Shown here piece by piece: positions 23,863 through 32,190 of a DNA stretch of 58,870 bases (position 1 is the stretch's first letter; each line of letters opens with the position of its first letter). The DNA is taken from positions 1-58,870 of the forward strand of contig JAGOQX010000004.1 of assembly GCA_018063105.1 (NCBI GenBank), written 5' to 3'. A program made the position numbers and the translations under genes. This DNA comes from Patescibacteria group bacterium (GTDB taxonomy: Bacteria; Patescibacteriota; Patescibacteriia; 2-12-FULL-60-25). A model generated the notes under the pieces. The model made no database searches and was not told the origin of the DNA. It saw only the letters and a list, made by a program, of their open reading frames with translations.

Positions 23863-25278
23863 CTACGCGCTTTGTATCAATTCTTTCAACTCATTCACAT
23901 GCTCTTGCAATACTTCTTCGCTTCGGGCCTCAACATTTAGTCGTAATAATGGCTCGGTATTGGATGAGCGCACATTAAACCACCAATCCTGCGAAGGCAT
24001 GCCCGTTGTTCGATATTCCAATCGCAATCCATCGATCATCGAAACTTTTGTTGCATCCGCAAGATATTTCGTCTTAATCCGTTCCAAGACCGCATCCTTG
24101 TCTTTCACTTCAAAATTTAATTCACCGGAATGAACGTATCGCTGCAACGGTTTCCACAACATGGATAACGGCTGTGTTTTTGATGCCATACGCCGAAGCA
24201 TCAACAGCATCGCTAAATCACCGGACTCACAATTCCACAATTCTTGAAAATAAAAATGCATGGAAACCTCACCGGCAAATACCGCATCTGTTTTTCGCAT
24301 CAACCGCTTGATGTTTGCATGACCGACCTTACACATCTCTGATCGCCCACCCGCATCAGCAATCGCTTCTGAAACCATCCATGACGAACGAACATCGTAA
24401 TGGACCAAGCCGCCTGGATGCTCTCGCAAGATCTCCTGAGCTAAAAATGCGGTGATCAAATCTCCAGAGATCTGTGTCCCTGTTTCATCCACAAACCCAA
24501 CGCGATCAGCATCTCCATCAAATGCAACACCCATCACACAATTATCCTTCACAACGATCTCTTTCAATCGGGTGAGCGTTTCTGCCTTGATCGGATTTGC
24601 TTCATGATTTGGAAATCTCCCATCTGGATCAAAATACAACGGCACGACATCAAGCCAAGACAGATGACTTAATAGCCGGGGAAGAACGGCCCCTGCCATG
24701 CCGTTTCCTGCATCAATCGCGATGCGCATCTTCGGCATGTTATCTGGTAATCCAGCGAGTTCAATAATGTGCGCAACGTATCGATCCAATGATGTTGAAT
24801 CATCTGTCACGCTTCCCATATGCTCTGCCTTTCGTTCTTTGCTTGCAAGAAATGCATCACGTAATTGTTCCATCCCCGCACCCTCACCAACCGGCGCGCA
24901 ATCACCGTGAGCAATTTTGAAACCATTATATTTCCCCGGGTTATGCGATGCCGTCACCATCACTCCAAGATCAAACGCGCCATGTGCTAGTCCGAGGAGT
25001 ACGTTAAACATTGGCGTAGAACACAGACCAATTCGAACAACATGAACACCGCTAAACAATAATCCATCGATCAACGCGGACTCAAGAGAAAACGATGTCG
25101 TGCGCATATCACGACCAACAAGCACTTTTTTTGGACCAAACTCTACGGCAATAGCTTTTCCTAATCTCCGTGCAAACGCTGAATCAATCGTTTCCGGCGA
25201 AAGAGCCCGAATATCATACGCTTTGAAGGCCGCTCCCAGGGTTGCATCAGAACTCATAAGACTGGACGAAACATGCAT
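23863..25278 (-). CDS. Phosphomannomutase/phosphoglucomutase
   Basis: The protein has 471 residues, an alpha-D-phosphohexomutase. The active-site phosphoserine loop VMVTASHNPGKYNGFK, metal loop AFDGDADRVGFV, sugar-binding loop AGEVSMHFYF and phosphate-binding loop NVRSSNTEPLLRLN are all present and in order. It converts hexose-6-phosphate to hexose-1-phosphate for nucleotide-sugar and envelope glycan synthesis; mannose or glucose preference cannot be decided. The start may be 25278 or an ATG seven codons later. It is divergent from lemA with about 80 bases between. Confidence 0.93.
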   Translation of the reverse strand: MHVSSSLMSSDATLGAAFKAYDIRALSPETIDSAFARRLGKAIAVEFGPKKVLVGRDMRTTSFSLESALIDGLLFSGVHVVRIGLCSTPMFNVLLGLAHGAFDLGVMVTASHNPGKYNGFKIAHGDCAPVGEGAGMEQLRDAFLASKERKAEHMGSVTDDSTSLDRYVAHIIELAGLPDNMPKMRIAIDAGNGMAGAVLPRLLSHLSWLDVVPLYFDPDGRFPNHEANPIKAETLTRLKEIVVKDNCVMGVAFDGDADRVGFVDETGTQISGDLITAFLAQEILREHPGGLVHYDVRSSWMVSEAIADAGGRSEMCKVGHANIKRLMRKTDAVFAGEVSMHFYFQELWNCESGDLAMLLMLRRMASKTQPLSMLWKPLQRYVHSGELNFEVKDKDAVLERIKTKYLADATKVSMIDGLRLEYRTTGMPSQDWWFNVRSSNTEPLLRLNVEARSEEVLQEHVNELKELIQSA

Positions 25279-25321
25279 TATTTCTTATACTTACAGCGTA
25301 ACACTCCATCATTCATTTACC

Positions 25322-25349
25322 AAGAATCCCTCTCAAAACGGATTCTTCA
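25322..25349. other. Inverted repeat upstream of lemA
   Basis: AAGAATCC and GGATTCTT flank a 10-base loop, just 10 bases before the lemA ATG. It could be a leader hairpin or operator; no known site was recognised. Confidence 0.35.
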
Positions 25350-25357
25350 ACAATCCT

Positions 25358-25903
25358 ATGGGTATGTGGCTCCTCCTTGCCGTCGGTCTCGTCGTTGTTT
25401 GGGTCATTTTCACATATAATGGCTTGATTGCGCTAAAAATTCGCACAGACGAAGCCTGGTCAGACATTGATGTTCAGTTAAAACGCCGCTATGATCTGAT
25501 CCCGAATCTCGTGGAAACGGTCAAAGGCTACGCTGCGCACGAATCTGGCACATTTCAAAAAGTCATTGAAGCTCGAAATACGGCCATGGGCGCATCGTCC
25601 GTAGCAGACAAGGCCCAGGCTGAAAACGCACTAAGCCAAACGCTTAAAAGCATTTTCGCATTACAAGAAGCGTATCCGGAATTAAAAGCAAACGAAAACT
25701 TCTTACGCTTACAAGGCGACCTTACAGACACGGAAGATAAATTGCAGGCCTCACGCCGATTCTACAACGGCAACGTTCGCGACTTCAACACGAAACTTCA
25801 GGTTTTCCCAACAAACATCATTGGAAACATGCTTGGCTTTATCAAGCGCGCGTTCTTCGAAATTGCCGAAGCTGAAAAAGCGACCCCACAAGTGAAATTC
25901 TAA
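25358..25903 (+). CDS. lemA: LemA family protein
   Basis: The protein has 181 residues from the ATG at 25358 (the frame extends upstream but opposite the phosphomutase gene). One N-terminal TM (MGMWLLLAVGLVVVWVIFTY) precedes the long helical LemA domain: DEAWSDIDVQLKRRYDLIPN, LVETVKGYAAHE, then RFYNGNVRDFNTKL and FPTNIIGNMLGF. The function is poorly known. It is very often paired with the HtpX protease, as here, where the genes overlap by one base (TAATG). Confidence 0.95.
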   Translation: MGMWLLLAVGLVVVWVIFTYNGLIALKIRTDEAWSDIDVQLKRRYDLIPNLVETVKGYAAHESGTFQKVIEARNTAMGASSVADKAQAENALSQTLKSIFALQEAYPELKANENFLRLQGDLTDTEDKLQASRRFYNGNVRDFNTKLQVFPTNIIGNMLGFIKRAFFEIAEAEKATPQVKF

Positions 25904-26775
25904 TGCCTACAACATACAACGCCATTGACAGCAATCGCCGACGAACATGGATCCTCATTTCCATCTTCGTTGGTTTTGTTGTTGCTGTCGGGTACGTGTA
26001 TGGCTATTACATTTCAGGTGATGGTCCATACGCGCTCATCGTCGCACTCGTCGTCTCACTGGTCATGACGGTATTTTCCTGGTTTGCTGGAGACAAGGTT
26101 GCACTCGCAACAACCGGCGCACAGGAACTTACAGATCGAGAAACGTTTCCAACGCTGTGGAATGTGATCGAAAATCTTTCGATTACTGCAGGAATTCCAA
26201 AACCGCGCATCTATATCATCCAAGATGAATCGCCTAACGCATTCGCTACCGGTCGCGATCCTGAACATGCCTCCGTTGCCGTTACAACAGGCTTACTAAC
26301 GCTCATGGATCGATCGGAACTGGAAGGCGTTCTTGCGCATGAACTGTCCCACATCAAAAATCTAGATATTCGACTTTTCATGCTTGTAGCCGTTCTTGCT
26401 GGAACCGTCGTGATCCTCGGAGACTATGCGTTTCACTTCGGCGGACGTCGTCGAAGCCGTGATGAAGGCAACGGAGGCGGAATCATCGCAATCCTTGGCA
26501 TCATCTTCATCATTCTCTCTCCGCTCATCGCCCAGCTCATCAAACTCGCGATCTCACGTCGCAGAGAATACCTAGCCGATGCATCCGGCGCTCTCCTCAC
26601 CCGCTATCCAGAAGGATTGGCGAATGCCCTCCAAAAAATCAAAGACGCACATCTTCCGCTGCAACGGTCCTCAGCTGCAACCAATCATCTGTGGATCTCG
26701 GCACCGAACCTCTCCAACTTTCTCTCAACACATCCGCCTATTGATGATCGGATCACCAGACTCCGAGCCATGTAA
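25903..26775 (+). CDS. htpX: HtpX-type M48 membrane metalloprotease
   Basis: The protein has 290 residues. Two N-terminal TMs, then a catalytic helix HELSHIKNLD (zinc His-Glu-x-x-His near residues 147-151), another hydrophobic pair (VAVLAGTVVILGDYAF, IIAILGIIFIILSP), and the third-ligand region SRRREYLADASGALLT. This is the M48B arrangement. HtpX degrades misfolded membrane proteins with its active site facing the cytoplasm. The start overlaps the lemA stop. Confidence 0.95.
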   Translation: MPTTYNAIDSNRRRTWILISIFVGFVVAVGYVYGYYISGDGPYALIVALVVSLVMTVFSWFAGDKVALATTGAQELTDRETFPTLWNVIENLSITAGIPKPRIYIIQDESPNAFATGRDPEHASVAVTTGLLTLMDRSELEGVLAHELSHIKNLDIRLFMLVAVLAGTVVILGDYAFHFGGRRRSRDEGNGGGIIAILGIIFIILSPLIAQLIKLAISRRREYLADASGALLTRYPEGLANALQKIKDAHLPLQRSSAATNHLWISAPNLSNFLSTHPPIDDRITRLRAM

Positions 26776-26799
26776 TCCGGCTTTCCTCTTCCCACCATC

Positions 26800-29268
26800 A
26801 TGCTCACTCCAGACCTCCTCGATCGATTTACCACGCACCTCAAAGAAGCGCTTCAAAAAGCGCTCAGTTTTACGATTCAAAGTGGGCGTGAACTTGTTGA
26901 CCCAGGCGATCTTATTGTTGGCTTGCTCCATGAAAAAGGAGCTATTGGCGGAGAGCTGCTCCAAAAAAGTGGGATCACGTTGCCAAAAGCAGAGGCCGCG
27001 TTTCGAGGGGTTCCGCGGATCATTTCAACCATTGCCACACCTGATTTATCCGCTCCGGTAAAACGCATCATTGAAAAGTGCGTTCTTATCGCGCATCTCC
27101 ATGAACATAAATACGTTGGAACAGAGCATCTCCTTTCTGCGATTCTGGAGATCGGATCTACTGATATTCAACACCTCCTCGAAACGTCTGGCGTAGACAC
27201 TGACACGCTTCGGAATCAGATTGTTCAGATGTTGAAATCCACATCACATTTTCCAGAACTCGCGCTTCAACAAGACGGTGAAGAGAGTCATGAACGGCCA
27301 CGAGAGCACATGAATCCAACCGCGTCACCTCGACCAGCACAACGCGTATCAGCCCTTGAAACGTTCACGCACGAACTAACTCATCCGCAAACTGCTGATG
27401 CGCTTGACCCCGTGATCGGACGCGAACGTGAATTGGATCGCGCGATTGAGATTTTGTGTAGACGAACAAAAAACAATCCGATCCTCCTCGGTGAACCTGG
27501 TGTTGGAAAAACAGCGATCGTTGAAGGACTTGCAAAACGATTAGCGAGTGGAGACATCCCGGATGCGCTTCACGGAAAACGACTCCTCTCATTGGACCTC
27601 GCCCTGACCGTTGCCGGAACCATGTATCGTGGTGAATTTGAAGCGCGCATCAAACAAATTATTGATGAAATCAAAAACGATCAGGATGTGATTTTATTTA
27701 TCGACGAAATTCACACCATCGTTGGCGCTGGCTCAACAACCGGCTCATTGGATGCCGCAAACATGTTAAAGCCAGCGCTTGCCCGCGGTGAAATTCGATG
27801 CATTGGCGCAACAACCTGGTCAGAGTTTAAAAAACATATTGAACCGGATGCAGCACTCGAACGTCGGTTTCAACCCATCAGCGTTTCAGAACCGTCCATC
27901 GAAGAGACGCTCGAAATTCTCCAGGGCGTTGAAACACAATATGCAAACTATCATCACGTGCGCTATGCCCCGGAAACGGTTGCAAGCTGCGTGCATCTTG
28001 CTGAGCGATATCTCACTGATCGCTTTTTTCCAGACAAGGCGGTAGACCTGCTAGATGAAGCCGCCGCCTGCGTTAACGCACGACGACGCTCCACAGAGCG
28101 CATGGAACGACTCTCTGCATTGGAATTGGCGATTCATGCTGCACACGAAACAAAAGAACAGGCCGTTATTGAAGGCAAATTGGATGCTGCGGAACACTCA
28201 GCAAAAAATGCAGAGAAGCTTGAAGATGACTACACAAAGTTAAAAACAGCCTACGAAAAAGCACGCGCCAAAGACGTGCCCGTTGTAACGCCGCAAGATG
28301 TCGCCGAGGTCGTTGCTCGCATTGCCAACATCGATATTCGATCTGTTCTTGCTACAGAACGCGAACGACTCTCAACGTTGGCAGACACGCTCCGCACACA
28401 CATCTTCGGTCAGCATGACGCGGTCAACGCCGTCTCTGACCTGATCTATCGATCACGACTTGGGCTTGGTGATCCAAAACGTCCACGAACGGCCGTGCTT
28501 TTTGTGGGTCCATCGGGAACTGGAAAAACAGAAACAGCACGACTCATTGCTCGCGAACTATTTGGTCGAGAGGATGCGCTCATCAAGCTCGACATGTCTG
28601 AGTTTTCTGAAGGACATACCGTTTCAAAACTCGTTGGCTCCCCTGCCGGGTACGTTGGATATCGCGACAGCACAAAGTTGATTGATGCACTGCGAAAACG
28701 TCCACACTCCGTGGTACTCTTTGATGAATTTGAAAAGGCGCATGGAGACGTTCAAAACTTATTACTTCAAATATTAGAAGACGGCGTCATTTCGGATGGA
28801 ACCGGACGACCGGTTAGCTTCCGTCATGCGTACATCGTACTCACATCAAACATTGGAAGCGACAAGCTCGGAACAACCTCGCTCGGATTTGGACATGAAC
28901 GACGCAACGCAGATCACACCATTGCCGACGAACTGCGCCAACGATTCCGTCCAGAATTCCTCAATCGACTGGATCGCATTATCACCTTCAAGCCTTTGGA
29001 GCAGGATTCATTGAAGCAGATTTTAGATCGTGAAATGAGACAGGTCATTGAACGCATCGAATCTGTTCAACGGGTTGCATGCAAATCCAGCAACGATGTT
29101 CTTGAATGGCTTCTTCAACAACCACTTCCAGCCGAAGAAGGTGCACGCGCGGCACGCAGGCTGATCGAACGGGAAATCACCTCGCCGATTGGAAGACTTC
29201 TTTCTGAAAAACCACAAAAGAAACAATTGAGTCTCAAAGTAACGTCAACTGGACTCAAAATTTCGTAA
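26800..29268 (+). CDS. clpC: ClpC-type AAA+ unfoldase
   Basis: The protein has 822 residues. A Clp-N double repeat (about 1-145) precedes AAA-1 with GEPGVGKT near residue 230 and the Walker B DEIHTIVGAG. A short coiled middle domain follows (about 410-490), as in ClpC rather than ClpB. AAA-2 has GPSGTGKT near 570 and LFDEFEKAH, and there is a D2-small domain. The tripeptide LGF near residue 694 fits the loop that docks on ClpP. With ClpP (not in the window) it would unfold and degrade proteins, possibly including tmRNA-tagged ones. It lies 24 bases after htpX. Confidence 0.93.
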   Translation: MLTPDLLDRFTTHLKEALQKALSFTIQSGRELVDPGDLIVGLLHEKGAIGGELLQKSGITLPKAEAAFRGVPRIISTIATPDLSAPVKRIIEKCVLIAHLHEHKYVGTEHLLSAILEIGSTDIQHLLETSGVDTDTLRNQIVQMLKSTSHFPELALQQDGEESHERPREHMNPTASPRPAQRVSALETFTHELTHPQTADALDPVIGRERELDRAIEILCRRTKNNPILLGEPGVGKTAIVEGLAKRLASGDIPDALHGKRLLSLDLALTVAGTMYRGEFEARIKQIIDEIKNDQDVILFIDEIHTIVGAGSTTGSLDAANMLKPALARGEIRCIGATTWSEFKKHIEPDAALERRFQPISVSEPSIEETLEILQGVETQYANYHHVRYAPETVASCVHLAERYLTDRFFPDKAVDLLDEAAACVNARRRSTERMERLSALELAIHAAHETKEQAVIEGKLDAAEHSAKNAEKLEDDYTKLKTAYEKARAKDVPVVTPQDVAEVVARIANIDIRSVLATERERLSTLADTLRTHIFGQHDAVNAVSDLIYRSRLGLGDPKRPRTAVLFVGPSGTGKTETARLIARELFGREDALIKLDMSEFSEGHTVSKLVGSPAGYVGYRDSTKLIDALRKRPHSVVLFDEFEKAHGDVQNLLLQILEDGVISDGTGRPVSFRHAYIVLTSNIGSDKLGTTSLGFGHERRNADHTIADELRQRFRPEFLNRLDRIITFKPLEQDSLKQILDREMRQVIERIESVQRVACKSSNDVLEWLLQQPLPAEEGARAARRLIEREITSPIGRLLSEKPQKKQLSLKVTSTGLKIS

Positions 29269-29279
29269 TAGAAGCATCT

Positions 29280-30248
29280 ATGGCAAATCCGTCCCTTCGC
29301 TCCCCCGCAAAACCAACAAAAAAAATTGCCGGACTTCAACGCCTCGGTCTTACCGTCCTCCAACAAAACCGCCGGCTTGCAGATGCGCTCTCTTTGCAAT
29401 CTGACAAATATTTTGATCAGCGCACCACTCAACAAGACCCATCAACCATGGGCGATACTGAGCTATCTGATGACAGCATCTCATCATCCGGCGATGCACC
29501 ACGACGATCCGTTCTTGATCTTGGGACAAAGAGCTACGCAAAACCAGAAGGAGAAGAACCATCAACAATGGGCGGAGGACTCCAAGAAGGAACATCTTCT
29601 GACATTGCTCGTACTCGTGCGCTTCAAGAAGCGATGATGTTACGGCAATCTCAATTTGTAGCGGCCGAAACCGGGACACGTCAACAAACCGCGCAAGCTC
29701 AAACAGGAGCTACGCAGCCAGAACAAACAGAAGAGAATGAGGATACCGAAGATGAAGATGAACGAGCACAACAGCTCATGCAGGATAAAGCGCAACAGCT
29801 TCGTCAACAGGCAGAAAAAAAGGCCAGAGACAAAACAGCGAAAGAACGCGCACAACAAATTCAAGAGAAGATGAAGCAGCGGATGAATAAGGCCACAAAA
29901 ACCGCTTCACGACTCACGCTTGAAGGAGCGGAAGTGGCCACATCTGAAGTCATTGTCCCTCTGCTCATTTTGATCGCTCAGCTAAATGTTCAAATGATCA
30001 TGAAGTATTTTTTCAAACCCATGCTTCTTGATGGGAGATTTGGAAATAGCGTCGATAACGCGATGAAAGGGGCGCCATGGATCGATCAATCATTAGTCGA
30101 AGACATCATCACCGTCAATATTGATATCATCCTCACATGTGCCGGCATCTGCTGTAATCCGTGCTGCTTACCATTTGTGGTGTTAGCAATAATTTCAACA
30201 GTGATCACAAACCCTGGATCAGCGCTCAAAGCAGTCATTCAGCAATAA
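29280..30248 (+). CDS. Acidic/Gln-rich protein with C-terminal membrane segments, unknown
   Basis: The protein has 322 residues. The N-terminal half is polar and disordered, with two copies of a PSTMG motif (near residues 54 and 94). A charged coiled coil follows (about 150-215: QLMQDKAQQLRQQAEKKARD). The last ~110 residues hold two or three hydrophobic segments (VIVPLLILIAQLNVQMIMKYFF and ILTCAGICCNPCCLPFVVLAIIS, the latter with four Cys). It has no signal peptide and no recognised family. It starts 11 bases after clpC and leads into the surface-protein block, so it may be a membrane component of that apparatus. Confidence 0.65.
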   Translation: MANPSLRSPAKPTKKIAGLQRLGLTVLQQNRRLADALSLQSDKYFDQRTTQQDPSTMGDTELSDDSISSSGDAPRRSVLDLGTKSYAKPEGEEPSTMGGGLQEGTSSDIARTRALQEAMMLRQSQFVAAETGTRQQTAQAQTGATQPEQTEENEDTEDEDERAQQLMQDKAQQLRQQAEKKARDKTAKERAQQIQEKMKQRMNKATKTASRLTLEGAEVATSEVIVPLLILIAQLNVQMIMKYFFKPMLLDGRFGNSVDNAMKGAPWIDQSLVEDIITVNIDIILTCAGICCNPCCLPFVVLAIISTVITNPGSALKAVIQQ

Positions 30249-30250
30249 AA

Positions 30251-30260
30251 GTGGTATACT
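30251..30260 (+). promoter_or_regulatory. Extended -10 promoter GTGGTATACT
   Basis: TATACT (30255-30260) lies only 8 bases before the ATG at 30269, so the message would be essentially leaderless. It is identical to 10444-10453. Confidence 0.6.
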
Positions 30261-30268
30261 GTACGTAT

Positions 30269-31492
30269 ATGTCAGAACGTACAAAAAAGATTTTATTTGC
30301 TGTATTTTTCATCCTCTTTTCCCTCGCAATGGGATACGCATTGTACTGGATGCTCTTTCGCTCTCAAGCAACGCTACCTGGGCAACAACCATCTGAGCAA
30401 GAACTCACTGGAAATCTTCCAACAGCTGCAAGCGGCACCATAGGTATTACGCCAGACGTACAGCCAACAAATCTTCCTTCAGCCGGAGAGGTCCCAACCG
30501 CCCCAGGCGCAGAAACGCAGACCGGCACACGACTACTTCGTGACGGAATTTCTCAAGCCCTCACACCATCACCAGATGGAAACGGTGCACGATTCTACAA
30601 TCCAGAAGATGGACGCTTTTATCGAGTATCCGCAGACGGAACGATCACATTGCTGGGTGAAAAACAATTTTTCAATGTCGACAAAGTAGACTGGGGCAAA
30701 CAAACAGATCAAGCCATCTTAAACTTTCCAGATGGAACGAACGTGTTCTATGACTTTGCTGAACAACGCCAGGTTATTCTCCCAAAACACTGGGAAGATT
30801 TTAATTTCTCATCAAACGATCAACAGGTTGCTGCAAAAAGCATCGGCGTAGATGAAGCAAACCGGTTTCTTATTGTGAGTAAACCAGACGGGTCAGAAGC
30901 AAAAGCAATCGAGCCACTCGGCGACAACAGCGGACTTGCACATGTTGCATGGGCCCCCGGCGGACAGATCATCGCCTACTCCCAAACCGGCCAACCACAA
31001 GGAAACAACTATGAGGAAATCCTGATGATCGGACAAAATCATGAAAACTTTCGATCACTCATAGCACCTGGTCAAGACTTTTTACCAAGCTGGTCACCAA
31101 CAGGAAAACAGATGCTCTTTAGCGTTTGGAACCAAGATTCAGGCAACAGACCAAACCTTTGGATCAGCTCTGGTGAACCATCCACAATGGGTGCGGGCCG
31201 AAAAAACCTCCATATCCAAACATGGGCGGATAAATGTGTGTGGGCTGATGATTCCAATCTGTATTGCGGCGTCCCACAAGGACTACCAATCAATGCAGGC
31301 ATTCAACGCTCTGATTTCGCGACATATCCAGACGACGTCTATCACATCAATCTCTTGAACGGCACGTTCCAAAAAATCAATACGCCGGATCAAACACACC
31401 CAATCCGACAGCCCGTCTTAAATCGTGATCATAGTAAATTCATCTTCGCTGATACAGAAACGGGAAAAATTTATAGTTACGATATCCAATAA
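30269..31492 (+). CDS. Membrane-anchored beta-propeller protein (TolB/WD40-like)
   Basis: The protein has 407 residues from the ATG at 30269. One TM (about 8-27) is followed by a Pro/Thr-rich stalk (about 35-80) and an extracytoplasmic domain built from repeated blades: LAHVAWAPGGQIIAYSQTG, LPSWSPTGKQMLFSVW, HIQTWADKCVWADDSNLYCG, NRDHSKFIFADTETGKIYSY. The W-x-P-x-G-x-x-[IL]-x-[YF] pattern is that of TolB-type propellers, which usually bind proteins or ligands. Two Cys in the TWADKC blade may form a disulfide. It stands first in a run with the DsbA-like and module proteins. Confidence 0.75.
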   Translation: MSERTKKILFAVFFILFSLAMGYALYWMLFRSQATLPGQQPSEQELTGNLPTAASGTIGITPDVQPTNLPSAGEVPTAPGAETQTGTRLLRDGISQALTPSPDGNGARFYNPEDGRFYRVSADGTITLLGEKQFFNVDKVDWGKQTDQAILNFPDGTNVFYDFAEQRQVILPKHWEDFNFSSNDQQVAAKSIGVDEANRFLIVSKPDGSEAKAIEPLGDNSGLAHVAWAPGGQIIAYSQTGQPQGNNYEEILMIGQNHENFRSLIAPGQDFLPSWSPTGKQMLFSVWNQDSGNRPNLWISSGEPSTMGAGRKNLHIQTWADKCVWADDSNLYCGVPQGLPINAGIQRSDFATYPDDVYHINLLNGTFQKINTPDQTHPIRQPVLNRDHSKFIFADTETGKIYSYDIQ

Positions 31493-31497
31493 TTCGT

Positions 31498-32190
31498 ATG
31501 CATCGGAAACAGATCATCCTCATCGCGCTCCTCGTCATCATCATGCTCAGTATTAGCGGTTGGATGATTTTTCGCGGTGTCCATCTTGCCCAGAATTCGT
31601 TTCTAACCGGTAAACCACCAGAAAACATGCTAGAAGCACTTGTTCCACAAACGATCGATCCTGCAAAGATGCATCCACCTGCCGTTCGTCCCGCTGATCC
31701 AGTTCGATATGGCAACGTCACCTCATCAGCAACGGTCATTGTCTTTGGGGATTTTGAATGTGCATCCTGTGCCGAACTGGTTACAACGCTCAACACAATT
31801 ATCCCAACCTATAACGGAAAAGTGCGTCTCGTATGGCGCGATCTTCCAATCACCGAACAACACTCAAATGCAATGAACGCGGCGGTCCTTGCACGATGCG
31901 CACATACACAAGGACAGTTCTGGCAAGCGCATGATGCATTGTTTCAAACAACAAAACTCAATTCATTTACTCTACAAACGATCATTAATCGCCTCAACCT
32001 GAATAAAGCAGCCTTTTCTGCATGTCAAAGTGATCCAAAGATACGACAAGCGATCGAACTCGATGTGAAAACCGCTGCAGCTGACGGAATTCAAACTACA
32101 CCTTTTATCTTTATCGGAACAAAAGCCATCAACGGATCCATCACAGCAGATCAACTCAAAAAGGAAATTGATTTGTTTCTAAAATCATGA
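31498..32190 (+). CDS. DsbA-like membrane-anchored thiol oxidoreductase
   Basis: The protein has 230 residues with an N-terminal TM (about 5-25) and a thioredoxin fold of the DsbA/BdbD type. The active site is CASC (Cys88-Cys91, in VFGDFECASCAELV). The helical insertion carries FWQAHDALFQ, and the cis-Pro loop is GIQTTPFIFIG. It would form or shuffle disulfides in exported proteins. The three following module proteins are unusually Cys-rich outside the membrane and are obvious clients. Its stop overlaps the start of the next gene by four bases, so the enzyme and a likely substrate are translationally coupled. Confidence 0.9.
   Translation: MHRKQIILIALLVIIMLSISGWMIFRGVHLAQNSFLTGKPPENMLEALVPQTIDPAKMHPPAVRPADPVRYGNVTSSATVIVFGDFECASCAELVTTLNTIIPTYNGKVRLVWRDLPITEQHSNAMNAAVLARCAHTQGQFWQAHDALFQTTKLNSFTLQTIINRLNLNKAAFSACQSDPKIRQAIELDVKTAAADGIQTTPFIFIGTKAINGSITADQLKKEIDLFLKS

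Noticed and set aside
29280-30248. Assigning this gene to VirB6/TrbL
   Set aside because: Only two or three hydrophobic segments at the C-terminus, too few for the polytopic VirB6 fold; left as unknown.
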